This document shows positions 1 through 7,255 of a stretch of 13,437 bases of DNA, piece after piece (position 1 is the first letter of the stretch; every line of letters starts with the position of its first letter). The stretch covers positions 1 to 13,437 of the forward strand of contig JAEZLY010000217.1 in NCBI GenBank assembly GCA_023414985.1, in the 5' to 3' direction. The notes beneath the pieces are model-generated. The model did not search any database. It saw only the letters and a list, made by a program, of their open reading frames with translations, and had not been told where the DNA came from. Made by a program: the position numbers and the translations under genes. The stretch comes from Bacillota bacterium (GTDB lineage Bacteria > Bacillota > Clostridia > Lachnospirales > Lachnospiraceae).

Positions 1-1149
1 GAGGAGCATGTCGCTGATATTCGGTTTATGACAACACTGGCCGGATACATCCATTGGAAGCTCACGGGGAAAAAGGTTCTTGGAGTCGGTGATGCTTCAG
101 GTATGTTTCCAATTGATATCGCTACAAAGAAATTCAACCGAACTATGATTGACCAATTTAATGGATTGATTTCTGATAAAAACTTTTCCTGGAGACTGGA
201 GGATATTCTGCCAGAGGTTCTGGTCGCAGGAGAGAGCGCAGGAACACTGTCGGAAGAGGGTGCGAGACTTCTGGATTGTTCGGGTGAATTATCTGCCGGC
301 ATTCCTTTGTGTCCTGCAGAGGGCGATGCCGGAACAGGTATGGCAGCTACGAACAGTGTAGCAAGGCGTACCGGAAATGTTTCAGCCGGAACCTCTGTCT
401 TTGCAATGATCGTCCTGGAAAAGGAACTGTCAAAGGTATATCCGGAGATAGATCTTGTTACCACCCCTGCAGGAGATCTTGTTGCGATGGCTCATTCCAA
501 CAACTGTTCTTCAGATTTAAATGCCTGGGTAGGTTTGTTTGATGAATTTGCCAAGACACTGGGTGTAGAGGTGGATGCAGATAAGCTTTACGGTACCTTA
601 TACCGGAAGGCTCTGCAGGGAGACCCTGACTGCGGTGGACTGCTTGCCTACGGCTATCTCTCCGGCGAGCATATTACCGGTTTTGAGGAAGGACGTCCGT
701 TATTTGTCCGGACTCCGGAAAGCAGGTTTAATCTCGCTAATTTCATGCGTGCTAATTTATTTACCTCATTGGGCGCTTTGAAGATCGGTCTTGACATCCT
801 GCTGAAGCGGGAGGGTGTGGAACTGGACGAAATCCTGGGTCATGGCGGTCTGTTCAAGACCAAGGGTGTCGGACAGAAGATTATGGCTGCAGCTGTCAAT
901 GTACCGGTATCCGTAATGGAGACAGCGGGAGAAGGCGGAGCCTGGGGCATAGCCCTTTTGGCAGCTTATATGCTTCGCAAGGAGAAAGAGGAAGCCCTGA
1001 TGGCGTATTTAAAAAATAGAGTATTTGCTGATAAGACAGGTACAAGTATTGCACCTGATCCTCAGGACGTCGAAGGCTTTGAAAGCTTTATGAAGCGTTA
1101 TAGAAAAGGACTCGCAATCGAAAGAGCGGCGGTGGATTATTTGAATTAA
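1..1149 (+). CDS. FGGY-family carbohydrate kinase (xylulokinase-like), 5' truncated
   Basis: This is the C-terminal part of an FGGY-type sugar kinase, which phosphorylates a pentulose or related sugar with ATP in the cytoplasm. The frame is open from base 1 and the start lies outside the window; 382 codons are visible of the roughly 490-520 usual for the family. Visible marks are a GYIHWKLTG segment, a GDASG motif, a GDAGTGMAATNS segment whose Asp (visible codon 109) sits where the catalytic base is expected, a GNVSAGTS phosphate-binding stretch, and a C-terminal GHGGLFKTKG...GEGGAWGIALLA nucleotide-binding region. The exact sugar (xylulose, ribulose or other) cannot be read from this fragment; the upstream operon genes would help but are missing. 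A strong terminator follows, so this is the last gene of its transcript. The family call is secure and the substrate is not. Confidence 0.9.
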   Translation, partial: EEHVADIRFMTTLAGYIHWKLTGKKVLGVGDASGMFPIDIATKKFNRTMIDQFNGLISDKNFSWRLEDILPEVLVAGESAGTLSEEGARLLDCSGELSAGIPLCPAEGDAGTGMAATNSVARRTGNVSAGTSVFAMIVLEKELSKVYPEIDLVTTPAGDLVAMAHSNNCSSDLNAWVGLFDEFAKTLGVEVDADKLYGTLYRKALQGDPDCGGLLAYGYLSGEHITGFEEGRPLFVRTPESRFNLANFMRANLFTSLGALKIGLDILLKREGVELDEILGHGGLFKTKGVGQKIMAAAVNVPVSVMETAGEGGAWGIALLAAYMLRKEKEEALMAYLKNRVFADKTGTSIAPDPQDVEGFESFMKRYRKGLAIERAAVDYLN

Positions 1150-1206
1150 TCGTTATTTTGTCCCCAAAGAAAGAAGAAAAGATTAAACCCGATATACACA
1201 TTGTAC

Positions 1207-1237
1207 AGCCTGTGCCCTAACGGCACAGGCTTTTTCT
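1207..1237 (+). terminator. Rho-independent terminator of the sugar kinase
   Basis: A perfect 10-bp stem (1207-1216 with 1222-1231) closes a 5-base CTAAC loop and runs directly into a T-rich tail. It lies 57 bases after the kinase stop codon and should end that operon. Confidence 0.93.
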
Positions 1238-1283
1238 ATAGAATCCGTTTTTGCAGTATTATCAAAGAGAATACAAGACTTTA

Positions 1284-1312
1284 TTCCTTGATCAAAGTAA
1301 AAAAATTATAAT
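1284..1312 (+). promoter_or_regulatory. Possible promoter (distal) for the hybrid histidine kinase
   Basis: A perfect TATAAT hexamer sits at 1307-1312, but the best -35 candidate at 17-bp spacing (TTCCTT, 1284-1289) is poor. The TTGATC at 1288 is only 13 bp upstream, which is too close. If used, it would give a leader of about 170 bases. Weak call based only on hexamer matching. Confidence 0.3.
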
Positions 1313-1353
1313 CGATCACATGGTTTGGAATTGGAAACCGATGTAAATAATGA

Positions 1354-1380
1354 TTGACGGACTAACCTATCCATTGTAAT
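1354..1380 (+). promoter_or_regulatory. Possible promoter (proximal) for the hybrid histidine kinase
   Basis: TTGACG (1354-1359) is followed after 15 bp by TGTAAT (1375-1380), each matching five of six consensus bases. The spacer is shorter than the preferred 17 bp, so the call is tentative. The same geometry occurs upstream of the DUF7916-like gene at 9725-9751. Confidence 0.35.
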
Positions 1381-1446
1381 CTTAAACTAGAGGAACACTT
1401 GATTATGGGACTTCTGAACTGGAGGCAAATCTTAAGATAAGCATCT

Positions 1447-1476
1447 GCGGCTCTGAAATTGCACGATCAGAGCTGC
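1447..1476 (+). promoter_or_regulatory. Hairpin immediately upstream of the kinase ribosome binding site
   Basis: A 10-bp stem with one G-U pair (1447-1456 with 1467-1476) encloses a 10-base loop. It ends six bases before the GAGGAA ribosome binding site at 1483-1488. It has no T-tail, so it is not a terminator. It could influence translation or mRNA stability of the kinase; its role is inferred from position only. Confidence 0.5.
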
Positions 1477-1495
1477 GATAAAGAGGAAGATGTCT

Positions 1496-3808
1496 ATGGA
1501 TAATAAAGAGTTCGAAAATTATAAAAGGATTATGAATAATCTTTATGATATTGTCATTATGGTTCATGCTTCGGGAGATATCATCTATGCGAATCAGGCA
1601 GCCTTAGATTTTTATGGCTATTCCCAGGAGGAAATGAACCGAAAAACCATATTCGAAATACGCTGTAATGACAATAAATCCTTGATCAATCAGCAGCTAA
1701 ATCGTGCATTGAACGATGGGATTGAATTTGAGGCGGAACACCAAAGAAAGGACGGCAGTATCGTTCCGGTAAAAGTCCGCTCGATCTTTACAGAGGACAG
1801 TCAGAACGAATATGTAATCAGCATCATTTATGACAGGACAAAATATAAGCAGCTAAAAGAAAAGGCTAAAATGTTCGATATCTCCTTGGATATCGCGGAA
1901 GAACCTATTGCTGTTTCTGATACTTCCTTTAGAATTACTATTTGGAATAGGGCGGCAGAGAAGCGCTTTGGTTTCCAAAGGGAAGATCTGGTCGGAAACA
2001 GCGTTGAGGAATTAGTTCCTGATGATAAAGTCGAAGAACTGAAGGTGATCAGAGAACTATTAAAAATGGGAAAGGTGATTGACCGAATCGAAACAGTGAG
2101 AAAGCATAAGGACGGACGTTTTGTGGAGGTATCGGTTGCTTATGCCCCTCTTTATAATGAAGCATCGGAGATCGATGGGTTTATGGCTATCTATAGTGAC
2201 ATATCAGAGGTCCGAAGATTGAACCAGGAGATGAAAGCATACCAGGAAAGAGCTGTTCTGGCTTTGGAAGGGGCAAAATTCTGCATTTGGGATATGGATT
2301 TAAGTAATGGGCAATTGGTTATTTATAATAATCTCGAGACTTTGCTGGGATATCGAGAGGGAGAAATAGGATGTGATTATCAAAAATGGTTTGAATTAAT
2401 TCATCCGGAGGATGTGAAAGGGATATCTGAGATTTTAAAGCTAACAGACAGAAACCGGAGAAATTTTGCGGCGGAAGGCCGGATCAGAACCAAGGCAAAG
2501 GGCTATCAATGGTTTAGTATCAAAGGCCAGGTAAATAGCTTCGCTTCGGATAACAGGCCACTGCGGGTACTTGGCACCTGCGAGGATATTACCATACATA
2601 AACAGATTGCGTATGAATTGATTGATAAGAATAATGAATTGGAATACCTGATGTCAGAAACTATAAAAGCGAACAATGCAAAGAGCTTGTTTCTGGCAAA
2701 TATGAGTCATGAAATCCGAACCCCTCTGAATGGAATTATCTCTACAATACAATTGCTCAAAAAGATGGAGCAGTTCACAGGGGATCAAAATAAGCTGATT
2801 GATATTCTAGAGAGCTCATCAGTTACCTTAAGAGGGATAGTTACCGATATTCTTGATATTTCAAAAGCAGAACAAAAGGAAATTGAAGTTCACAAGGAGA
2901 GATTTTCTCTTAAGGTGATGATGCAGGAGATTTTTAATGATCTGCAACTCAGAGCAAATGAAAAAGGAATTGAAGCCGGTCTCCTTTATGATTCGAGATT
3001 ACAATATGACTTCAATGGGGATGTGCAGAAAGTAAAACAGATTTTGAATAATCTCATCTCAAATTCCTTGAAATTTACGGAGGAAGGCAAAATATCATTT
3101 ATAGTGAAATTACTTGAAGAAAAAGCAGACCAAGTAATGGTAGAGTTTGAGGTAAATGATACGGGGATCGGTATTAATAACAAATATTTAACGAAAATTT
3201 TCGAAGCATTCACCCAGGTGGAAGCTCCTTATGAAAAGAAGTACAACGGAGCCGGGTTAGGCTTATCAATATCGAAGCAATTTGCTCTGGCACTGGGTGG
3301 TGATGTTACCTGCCAAAGTGTGGAAGGTAAGGGGAGTAGCTTTTATTTTCTTTGCCCTCTTGAAAAAGTTAAACCGGATTCCCATGGTACGGATGAAAAA
3401 AAAGCATCGTTACTACAAGAATACCGGCTAAAACCCATTACGATATTAAGCGTCGAAGATAATGACATTAACCAAACGATTATGGAGTATATCATTGATA
3501 GTATCAACTGCCGCTTCATTCCTGCCTACAATTCCGAAGAAGCAATGCAGGCACTGGAAACCAATCCGATCGACCTTATTTTAATGGATATCCAACTGCC
3601 CGGAATGAATGGATACCAGCTGACAGAATGGATCAGAAGCTCTTCCCGTTTTCATCAAATACCGATTATCGCTATGACAGCTTACTCACAACCGGAGGAT
3701 AAAAGAAAGTGTCTTTGTATAGGGATGAGTGATTTTATTACTAAACCGATTGATGTAGAGGATTTAATTCATAGGATACAGAGAATATTCAGTCAAGACA
3801 GCCAATAG
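1496..3808 (+). CDS. Hybrid sensor histidine kinase (PAS-PAS-PAS-HisKA-HATPase_c-REC)
   Basis: This 770-aa sensor kinase autophosphorylates on His and passes the phosphate to its own receiver domain. Three PAS domains lie near residues 5-118, 125-245 and 250-372 (the third PAS_3-like). A HisKA domain follows with the H-box MSHEIRTPLNG (His405). The HATPase domain (about 505-625) has the N-box NNLISNSLKF and the G-boxes DTGIGI and GAGLGLS. A C-terminal receiver (about 648-768) has phospho-acceptor Asp698 in LMDIQLPGMNG plus conserved Thr and Lys (TKP). No signal peptide or membrane segment is seen, so it should sense a cytoplasmic signal. I chose ATG 1496 because GAGGAA at 1483-1488 is 7 bases away; the in-frame ATG at 1490 is too close to it. 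No separate response regulator or Hpt protein lies nearby, so its partner is unknown. Its terminator overlaps its stop codon. Confidence 0.93.
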   Translation: MDNKEFENYKRIMNNLYDIVIMVHASGDIIYANQAALDFYGYSQEEMNRKTIFEIRCNDNKSLINQQLNRALNDGIEFEAEHQRKDGSIVPVKVRSIFTEDSQNEYVISIIYDRTKYKQLKEKAKMFDISLDIAEEPIAVSDTSFRITIWNRAAEKRFGFQREDLVGNSVEELVPDDKVEELKVIRELLKMGKVIDRIETVRKHKDGRFVEVSVAYAPLYNEASEIDGFMAIYSDISEVRRLNQEMKAYQERAVLALEGAKFCIWDMDLSNGQLVIYNNLETLLGYREGEIGCDYQKWFELIHPEDVKGISEILKLTDRNRRNFAAEGRIRTKAKGYQWFSIKGQVNSFASDNRPLRVLGTCEDITIHKQIAYELIDKNNELEYLMSETIKANNAKSLFLANMSHEIRTPLNGIISTIQLLKKMEQFTGDQNKLIDILESSSVTLRGIVTDILDISKAEQKEIEVHKERFSLKVMMQEIFNDLQLRANEKGIEAGLLYDSRLQYDFNGDVQKVKQILNNLISNSLKFTEEGKISFIVKLLEEKADQVMVEFEVNDTGIGINNKYLTKIFEAFTQVEAPYEKKYNGAGLGLSISKQFALALGGDVTCQSVEGKGSSFYFLCPLEKVKPDSHGTDEKKASLLQEYRLKPITILSVEDNDINQTIMEYIIDSINCRFIPAYNSEEAMQALETNPIDLILMDIQLPGMNGYQLTEWIRSSSRFHQIPIIAMTAYSQPEDKRKCLCIGMSDFITKPIDVEDLIHRIQRIFSQDSQ

Positions 3809-3821
3809 GCTGTCTTTTTTT
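3795..3821 (+). terminator. Terminator overlapping the kinase stop codon
   Basis: A 9-bp stem (3795-3803 with 3808-3816) closes an AATA loop and runs into seven T's (3815-3821). The TAG stop at 3806-3808 lies in the loop and first base of the descending arm, so the last codons form part of the terminator stem. Confidence 0.9.
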
Positions 3822-3842
3822 GTCAAAAATAAAACATAGATA

Positions 3843-3871
3843 TTGAAAAATATGTAGAAAAATAGTATCAT
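3843..3871 (+). promoter_or_regulatory. Sigma-A-type promoter for the GGDEF-EAL gene
   Basis: TTGAAA (3843-3848) and TATCAT (3866-3871) each match five of six consensus bases with an exact 17-bp spacer. Transcription would start near 3878, giving a leader of about 70 bases. It follows the kinase terminator directly, so the downstream gene is probably a separate unit. Confidence 0.65.
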
Positions 3872-3950
3872 AAAAATACTAATATTTGTCGGAACGAAAC
3901 GACTGATAGACAAGAAAAAACGGACAGTTTTATGTGCCGAGAGGAGCAGA

Positions 3951-6506
3951 ATGTTAAAAAAGAGAGTAAAACAAATCATAACAGCTTTACTTATGGAACT
4001 TCTGTTATTCTTATTTCTTCCTTGTGTTCAGCCTGCATATGGGCAGGAGCATACTGAAAAGCAAATACTGATTTTGAATTCTTATCATCAGGGACTGGTT
4101 TGGACCGAAGAGGAAACAAACGGAGTGATGGATAAGATCAGGGGAACCGGCAAGAACCGAAGCTTTTTTGTGGAATACATGGACTGGAAAAATTATAACT
4201 CAGAAATTAATTGGAATAATCTTTATAATTATTATAAATATAAGTACGCCGATAAGAAAATAGATCTGATCATTACAACGGATGATACCGCTCTTAGATT
4301 TGCATTGCGGTATCGAAAGGAGATGTTTTCAAATGCCCCGGTCGTATTCTGTGGAGTAAACAAAGAGGGAATTCAAACAATAACCGAGGGTTATGACAGA
4401 GTGACAGGTGTAATTGAAGAGGTTGACCCGACAGAGACGGTATTGTTTGCCAAGAAGATCAATCCGTTTCTCAAAAACATCTATTTGATCTATGATAATT
4501 CAGAAAGCGGTTTGTCTACCGGTAAGATAGCAACTGCTATGATTAAAGCGTCTCAACCGGACATTAACATTATACCCTGGAATGATTTATCCTTTGAGAC
4601 GGTGAAGAAGTATGCCGGACAATTAAAGAATGACAGTATGATATTATTCGGTAGTTACTTCAGTGACGTGGACAAGAATGTCATAGCGATGGATTATGCA
4701 ACCCGAGAAGTAAGTAAAGCCAGTAGTGTTCCGGTGTACAGCCTATATGATTTTAGTCTGAATGAGGGCATTATTGGAGGTACCATGCTCAGCGGCAGGC
4801 TTCAGGGAGAATATGCTGCTGAGCTCGCAATCCGTATCCTTGATGGTGAGGATCCGAATACTATACCAATACTAAAGTCGAATTCTTACCGATCCGTATT
4901 TGATTATAATCAATTAAAACGCCATCGTATCCCGCTTAAACTTTTACCTCCCGGCAGTTCAGTCATCAATAAGCCGTTTTCCTTTTATGAGACCTATAAA
5001 ACCCTTGTGTTAAGTGTAGCGGCTGCTTTTATTCTGCTATTCGTATTTGTCAATGTATTGCTGATCTATGTCCGAAGACTTAGGAAAATGAGACGGGCTC
5101 TGTCAGAAAATAATGAAGAGTTGACCCAGTTGAACGAAGAGCTGATTGCCTCCGACGAAGAAATGAAGCAGCAATATGATGAAATCATCTCAATCAATGA
5201 AAAGATAAAGCTAAGTGAAGAAAAATTGGTTTATCTGGCTTATCATGATTCCATGACCGGACTTCCAAATAAGCTGTCTTTATATGAGGATGCGAAAAAA
5301 CTTCTTACCTCGGACAATAAAACAATGGCTTTGCTCTTTATCGATATCGACAATTTCAAATATGTCAATGATACACTGGGGCATGCCTTTGGCGATAAAT
5401 TAATTGTAGAAGTCAGTGAAAGACTGATTGATTTTCTGCCGGAAAATTGTTCGCTCTACCGACTGAGCGGAGATGAATTTATCATCATATTAGATTGCAT
5501 TGATGATGTCCGCCGTGCAGAAGAGTATGCAGCCTTTCTGTTATCGGGATTTTTTAAGGATTTTGACTATCAAAGCAATCTTCGAATTAGTCTCAGTATT
5601 GGAATTGCCATGTATCCGGAGCATGGTACGGATTTGGAGGAGCTGTTAAAGTATGCAGATATCGCCATGTATCTGGCAAAGGATGCCGGGAAGAAGGGAT
5701 ATGTGGTATATAACAGTAAAATGAATGAGGCCTTTACGGAAAGGGTTTCCATAGAGAAATACTTAAAGAAAGCGCTGGATAATAAGGAGTTTGAACTATA
5801 TTACCAGCCCCAGTTGGATCTGAAGACTAACCGTATCACCGGTTTTGAAGCATTGCTCAGGTGGAACAGTCCGGAACTGGGACAGGTGCCGACGATGAAA
5901 TTTATCAGTGTAGCAGAGGATACCCATTTTATTATTCCATTAGGGGATTGGGTGCTGCAGAATGCCTGTATCTTCTTAAAAAGGCTGGAAGAACTGGGCT
6001 ATCGGGATTTGGGGGTATCAGTAAATATCTCAATCCTTCAGCTACTGCAGGAGGATTTCGTAGATAAGGTACTTGATATGATTGATACCTATAGGATCAA
6101 ACCGGAGTGTCTTGAGTTGGAAGTCACGGAGTCCATCCTGGTGGAATCTTTTGAACGAATTAAGGCTAAGCTTCAGAAATTGCGAGACTGTCATGTCAGA
6201 ATAGCATTGGATGATTTCGGTAAAGGATATTCCTCATTAAGCTACCTAAAACAGCTTCCAATCACTACAATGAAGATTGATAAGTCCTTTATTGACTTTA
6301 TCTCCGAACAAAACGAAGATGATTTCGTAAGAAATATTATTTCCCTCGGTAAGGATCTGGGAATGTGCGTGATTGCGGAAGGGGTGGAGGTAAAACATCA
6401 GCTGGACTATCTGCTGAAAAATGAATGTGATAAAATTCAGGGCTTTTTATTCTGTAAACCCAAAACGGAGAGCGATATTATCCTGATGATTATGGATATG
6501 ACATGA
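3951..6506 (+). CDS. Membrane c-di-GMP protein: ABC_sub_bind sensor, GGDEF (SGDEF) and EAL domains
   Basis: This 851-aa signalling protein is likely to make and/or break cyclic di-GMP at the membrane. A signal-peptide-like N-terminus (residues 1-31, possible cut after AYG) precedes an ABC-transporter-substrate-binding-like domain (about 38-320, ILNSYHQG start) that should face outside. A transmembrane helix (about 350-374) and a coiled coil rich in Asn/Glu (about 380-425) lead to a GGDEF domain. Its signature is SGDEF (506-510), Ser replacing the first Gly, and the inhibitory RxxD site is absent (PENC there). The EAL domain keeps the key residues: EAL at 633-635, the Asn of VNIS, ELEVTE, Asp754-Asp755 in DDFGKGYSS, the KID lysine, AEGVE and QGF. 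It therefore looks competent as a phosphodiesterase, whereas cyclase activity is uncertain. GAGGAG lies 4 bases before the ATG. The ligand is unknown. Confidence 0.93.
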   Translation: MLKKRVKQIITALLMELLLFLFLPCVQPAYGQEHTEKQILILNSYHQGLVWTEEETNGVMDKIRGTGKNRSFFVEYMDWKNYNSEINWNNLYNYYKYKYADKKIDLIITTDDTALRFALRYRKEMFSNAPVVFCGVNKEGIQTITEGYDRVTGVIEEVDPTETVLFAKKINPFLKNIYLIYDNSESGLSTGKIATAMIKASQPDINIIPWNDLSFETVKKYAGQLKNDSMILFGSYFSDVDKNVIAMDYATREVSKASSVPVYSLYDFSLNEGIIGGTMLSGRLQGEYAAELAIRILDGEDPNTIPILKSNSYRSVFDYNQLKRHRIPLKLLPPGSSVINKPFSFYETYKTLVLSVAAAFILLFVFVNVLLIYVRRLRKMRRALSENNEELTQLNEELIASDEEMKQQYDEIISINEKIKLSEEKLVYLAYHDSMTGLPNKLSLYEDAKKLLTSDNKTMALLFIDIDNFKYVNDTLGHAFGDKLIVEVSERLIDFLPENCSLYRLSGDEFIIILDCIDDVRRAEEYAAFLLSGFFKDFDYQSNLRISLSIGIAMYPEHGTDLEELLKYADIAMYLAKDAGKKGYVVYNSKMNEAFTERVSIEKYLKKALDNKEFELYYQPQLDLKTNRITGFEALLRWNSPELGQVPTMKFISVAEDTHFIIPLGDWVLQNACIFLKRLEELGYRDLGVSVNISILQLLQEDFVDKVLDMIDTYRIKPECLELEVTESILVESFERIKAKLQKLRDCHVRIALDDFGKGYSSLSYLKQLPITTMKIDKSFIDFISEQNEDDFVRNIISLGKDLGMCVIAEGVEVKHQLDYLLKNECDKIQGFLFCKPKTESDIILMIMDMT

Positions 6507-6539
6507 CCCTGATTCAAGGGTAGGATGTAAGAGAAAAGC

Positions 6540-6602
6540 AAGGGTATCCTGCGGCAGGATGGAGCTATGACAGCTCATTCGGTTCCGAGGATACCTTTTT
6601 TT
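6540..6602 (+). terminator. Branched Rho-independent terminator of the GGDEF-EAL gene
   Basis: An outer stem (6543-6550 with 6588-6595, extendable by weaker pairs) is followed by seven T's (6596-6602). Its 37-base interior holds a second hairpin (6562-6566 with 6572-6576). An alternative perfect 6-bp hairpin (6546-6551 with 6555-6560) would compete with the outer stem. Confidence 0.8.
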
Positions 6603-6621
6603 CAAAATTACTAAAATGTAC

Positions 6622-6650
6622 TGGAATTCTACATAATAATGATATATAAT
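6622..6650 (+). promoter_or_regulatory. Possible promoter for the ferritin-like gene
   Basis: A perfect TATAAT at 6645-6650 lies in a very AT-rich stretch 55 bases before the start codon. The -35 at 17-bp spacing (TGGAAT, 6622-6627) matches only three of six bases. A promoter is expected here because a terminator precedes the gene, but the exact site is uncertain. Confidence 0.4.
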
Positions 6651-6704
6651 AATAGTTATTAATATTGATATTAAAAAATACGTATAAAAGAAAGGAAGAG
6701 CGGC

Positions 6705-7190
6705 ATGGAATTATTGGATCTTGCACTTTCAATGGAAGAGGATTTAAAAAACTTTTATCATCGTCAATCTGAAATACACGAAGGCAACAGCCTCCGAATC
6801 GTATTTCAATTGCTGGAGAGGGAAGAAGAAAAACATGCAGAAATACTGAGGAGCTATAGCGATAGGCTTGTTCTTCCTCAGGAGGATAGTGATATATTAT
6901 CGACGGTACGATCGATCTTCCGGGACAATGATGATTTCAAGTCAGAGATCAAAGATAATCCGAGCCAGCTGGATGTATACCGTATGGCTCTGCAGAAAGA
7001 GGAAGAAAGTAAGAAATTCTATGAGGATCTCGGTAAAAAAGCTACAGAACAACAATCAAAGAAAGTTTTTGAATATTTAACGAGGCAGGAGGATACCCAT
7101 TGTATCATTCTGGAAGAATTAGTAAAGCTGGTCAATCGTCCGGAAGAGTGGGTAGAATCCGCAGAATTCGGAATTCGAGAGGATTATTAA
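6705..7190 (+). CDS. Ferritin-like diiron protein (rubrerythrin-type, no rubredoxin domain)
   Basis: This 161-aa cytoplasmic protein is predicted to be a four-helix bundle of the ferritin/rubrerythrin superfamily (COG1633-like). Candidate iron ligands appear in the expected order: Glu11/Glu12 in the first helix, Glu41 and His44 in EEKH, Glu99/Glu100 in the third helix ahead of a KKFYEDL stretch, and Glu129 and His132 in EDTH. The rubredoxin-like Cys4 iron site of classical rubrerythrins is absent, so it is not a full peroxidase of that type. Relatives handle iron, O2 or peroxide, but the reaction here is unknown. AGGAAG lies six bases upstream of the ATG. It is 65 bases ahead of an H-NOX chemoreceptor, with no terminator between, so the two may be co-transcribed. 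The fold call is strong and the function tentative. Confidence 0.85.
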   Translation: MELLDLALSMEEDLKNFYHRQSEIHEGNSLRIVFQLLEREEEKHAEILRSYSDRLVLPQEDSDILSTVRSIFRDNDDFKSEIKDNPSQLDVYRMALQKEEESKKFYEDLGKKATEQQSKKVFEYLTRQEDTHCIILEELVKLVNRPEEWVESAEFGIREDY

Positions 7191-7255
7191 TATCCTTATA
7201 AAGAATTAATCAGTAAGTGACAGGAATAACAATATACTTGCTTAGGAGGAAAATA

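Larger units (their letters stand above)
1238..1495. other. Intergenic/leader region before the hybrid kinase
   Basis: This stretch carries two weak promoter candidates, a small imperfect hairpin around 1319-1343 (GGTTT pairing with AAACC) and a stronger hairpin at 1447-1476. I compared it by eye with common riboswitch cores (c-di-GMP, fluoride, preQ1, cobalamin, lysine) and recognised none. I see no convincing small ORF. A structured leader of unknown function remains possible. Confidence 0.4.

Noticed and set aside
1313..1495. c-di-GMP or other known riboswitch in the hybrid kinase leader
   Set aside because: No known conserved core could be found by eye; only generic hairpins are present.
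3885..3893. Possible Spo0A box (TTTGTCGGA)
   Set aside because: It has one mismatch to the usual TTTGTCRAA core, is single, and lies just after the predicted transcription start; not enough to call.
7217..7255. Upstream GTG start for the H-NOX chemoreceptor
   Set aside because: H-NOX domains begin with MKGT, and AGGAGG is ideally placed for ATG 7256.
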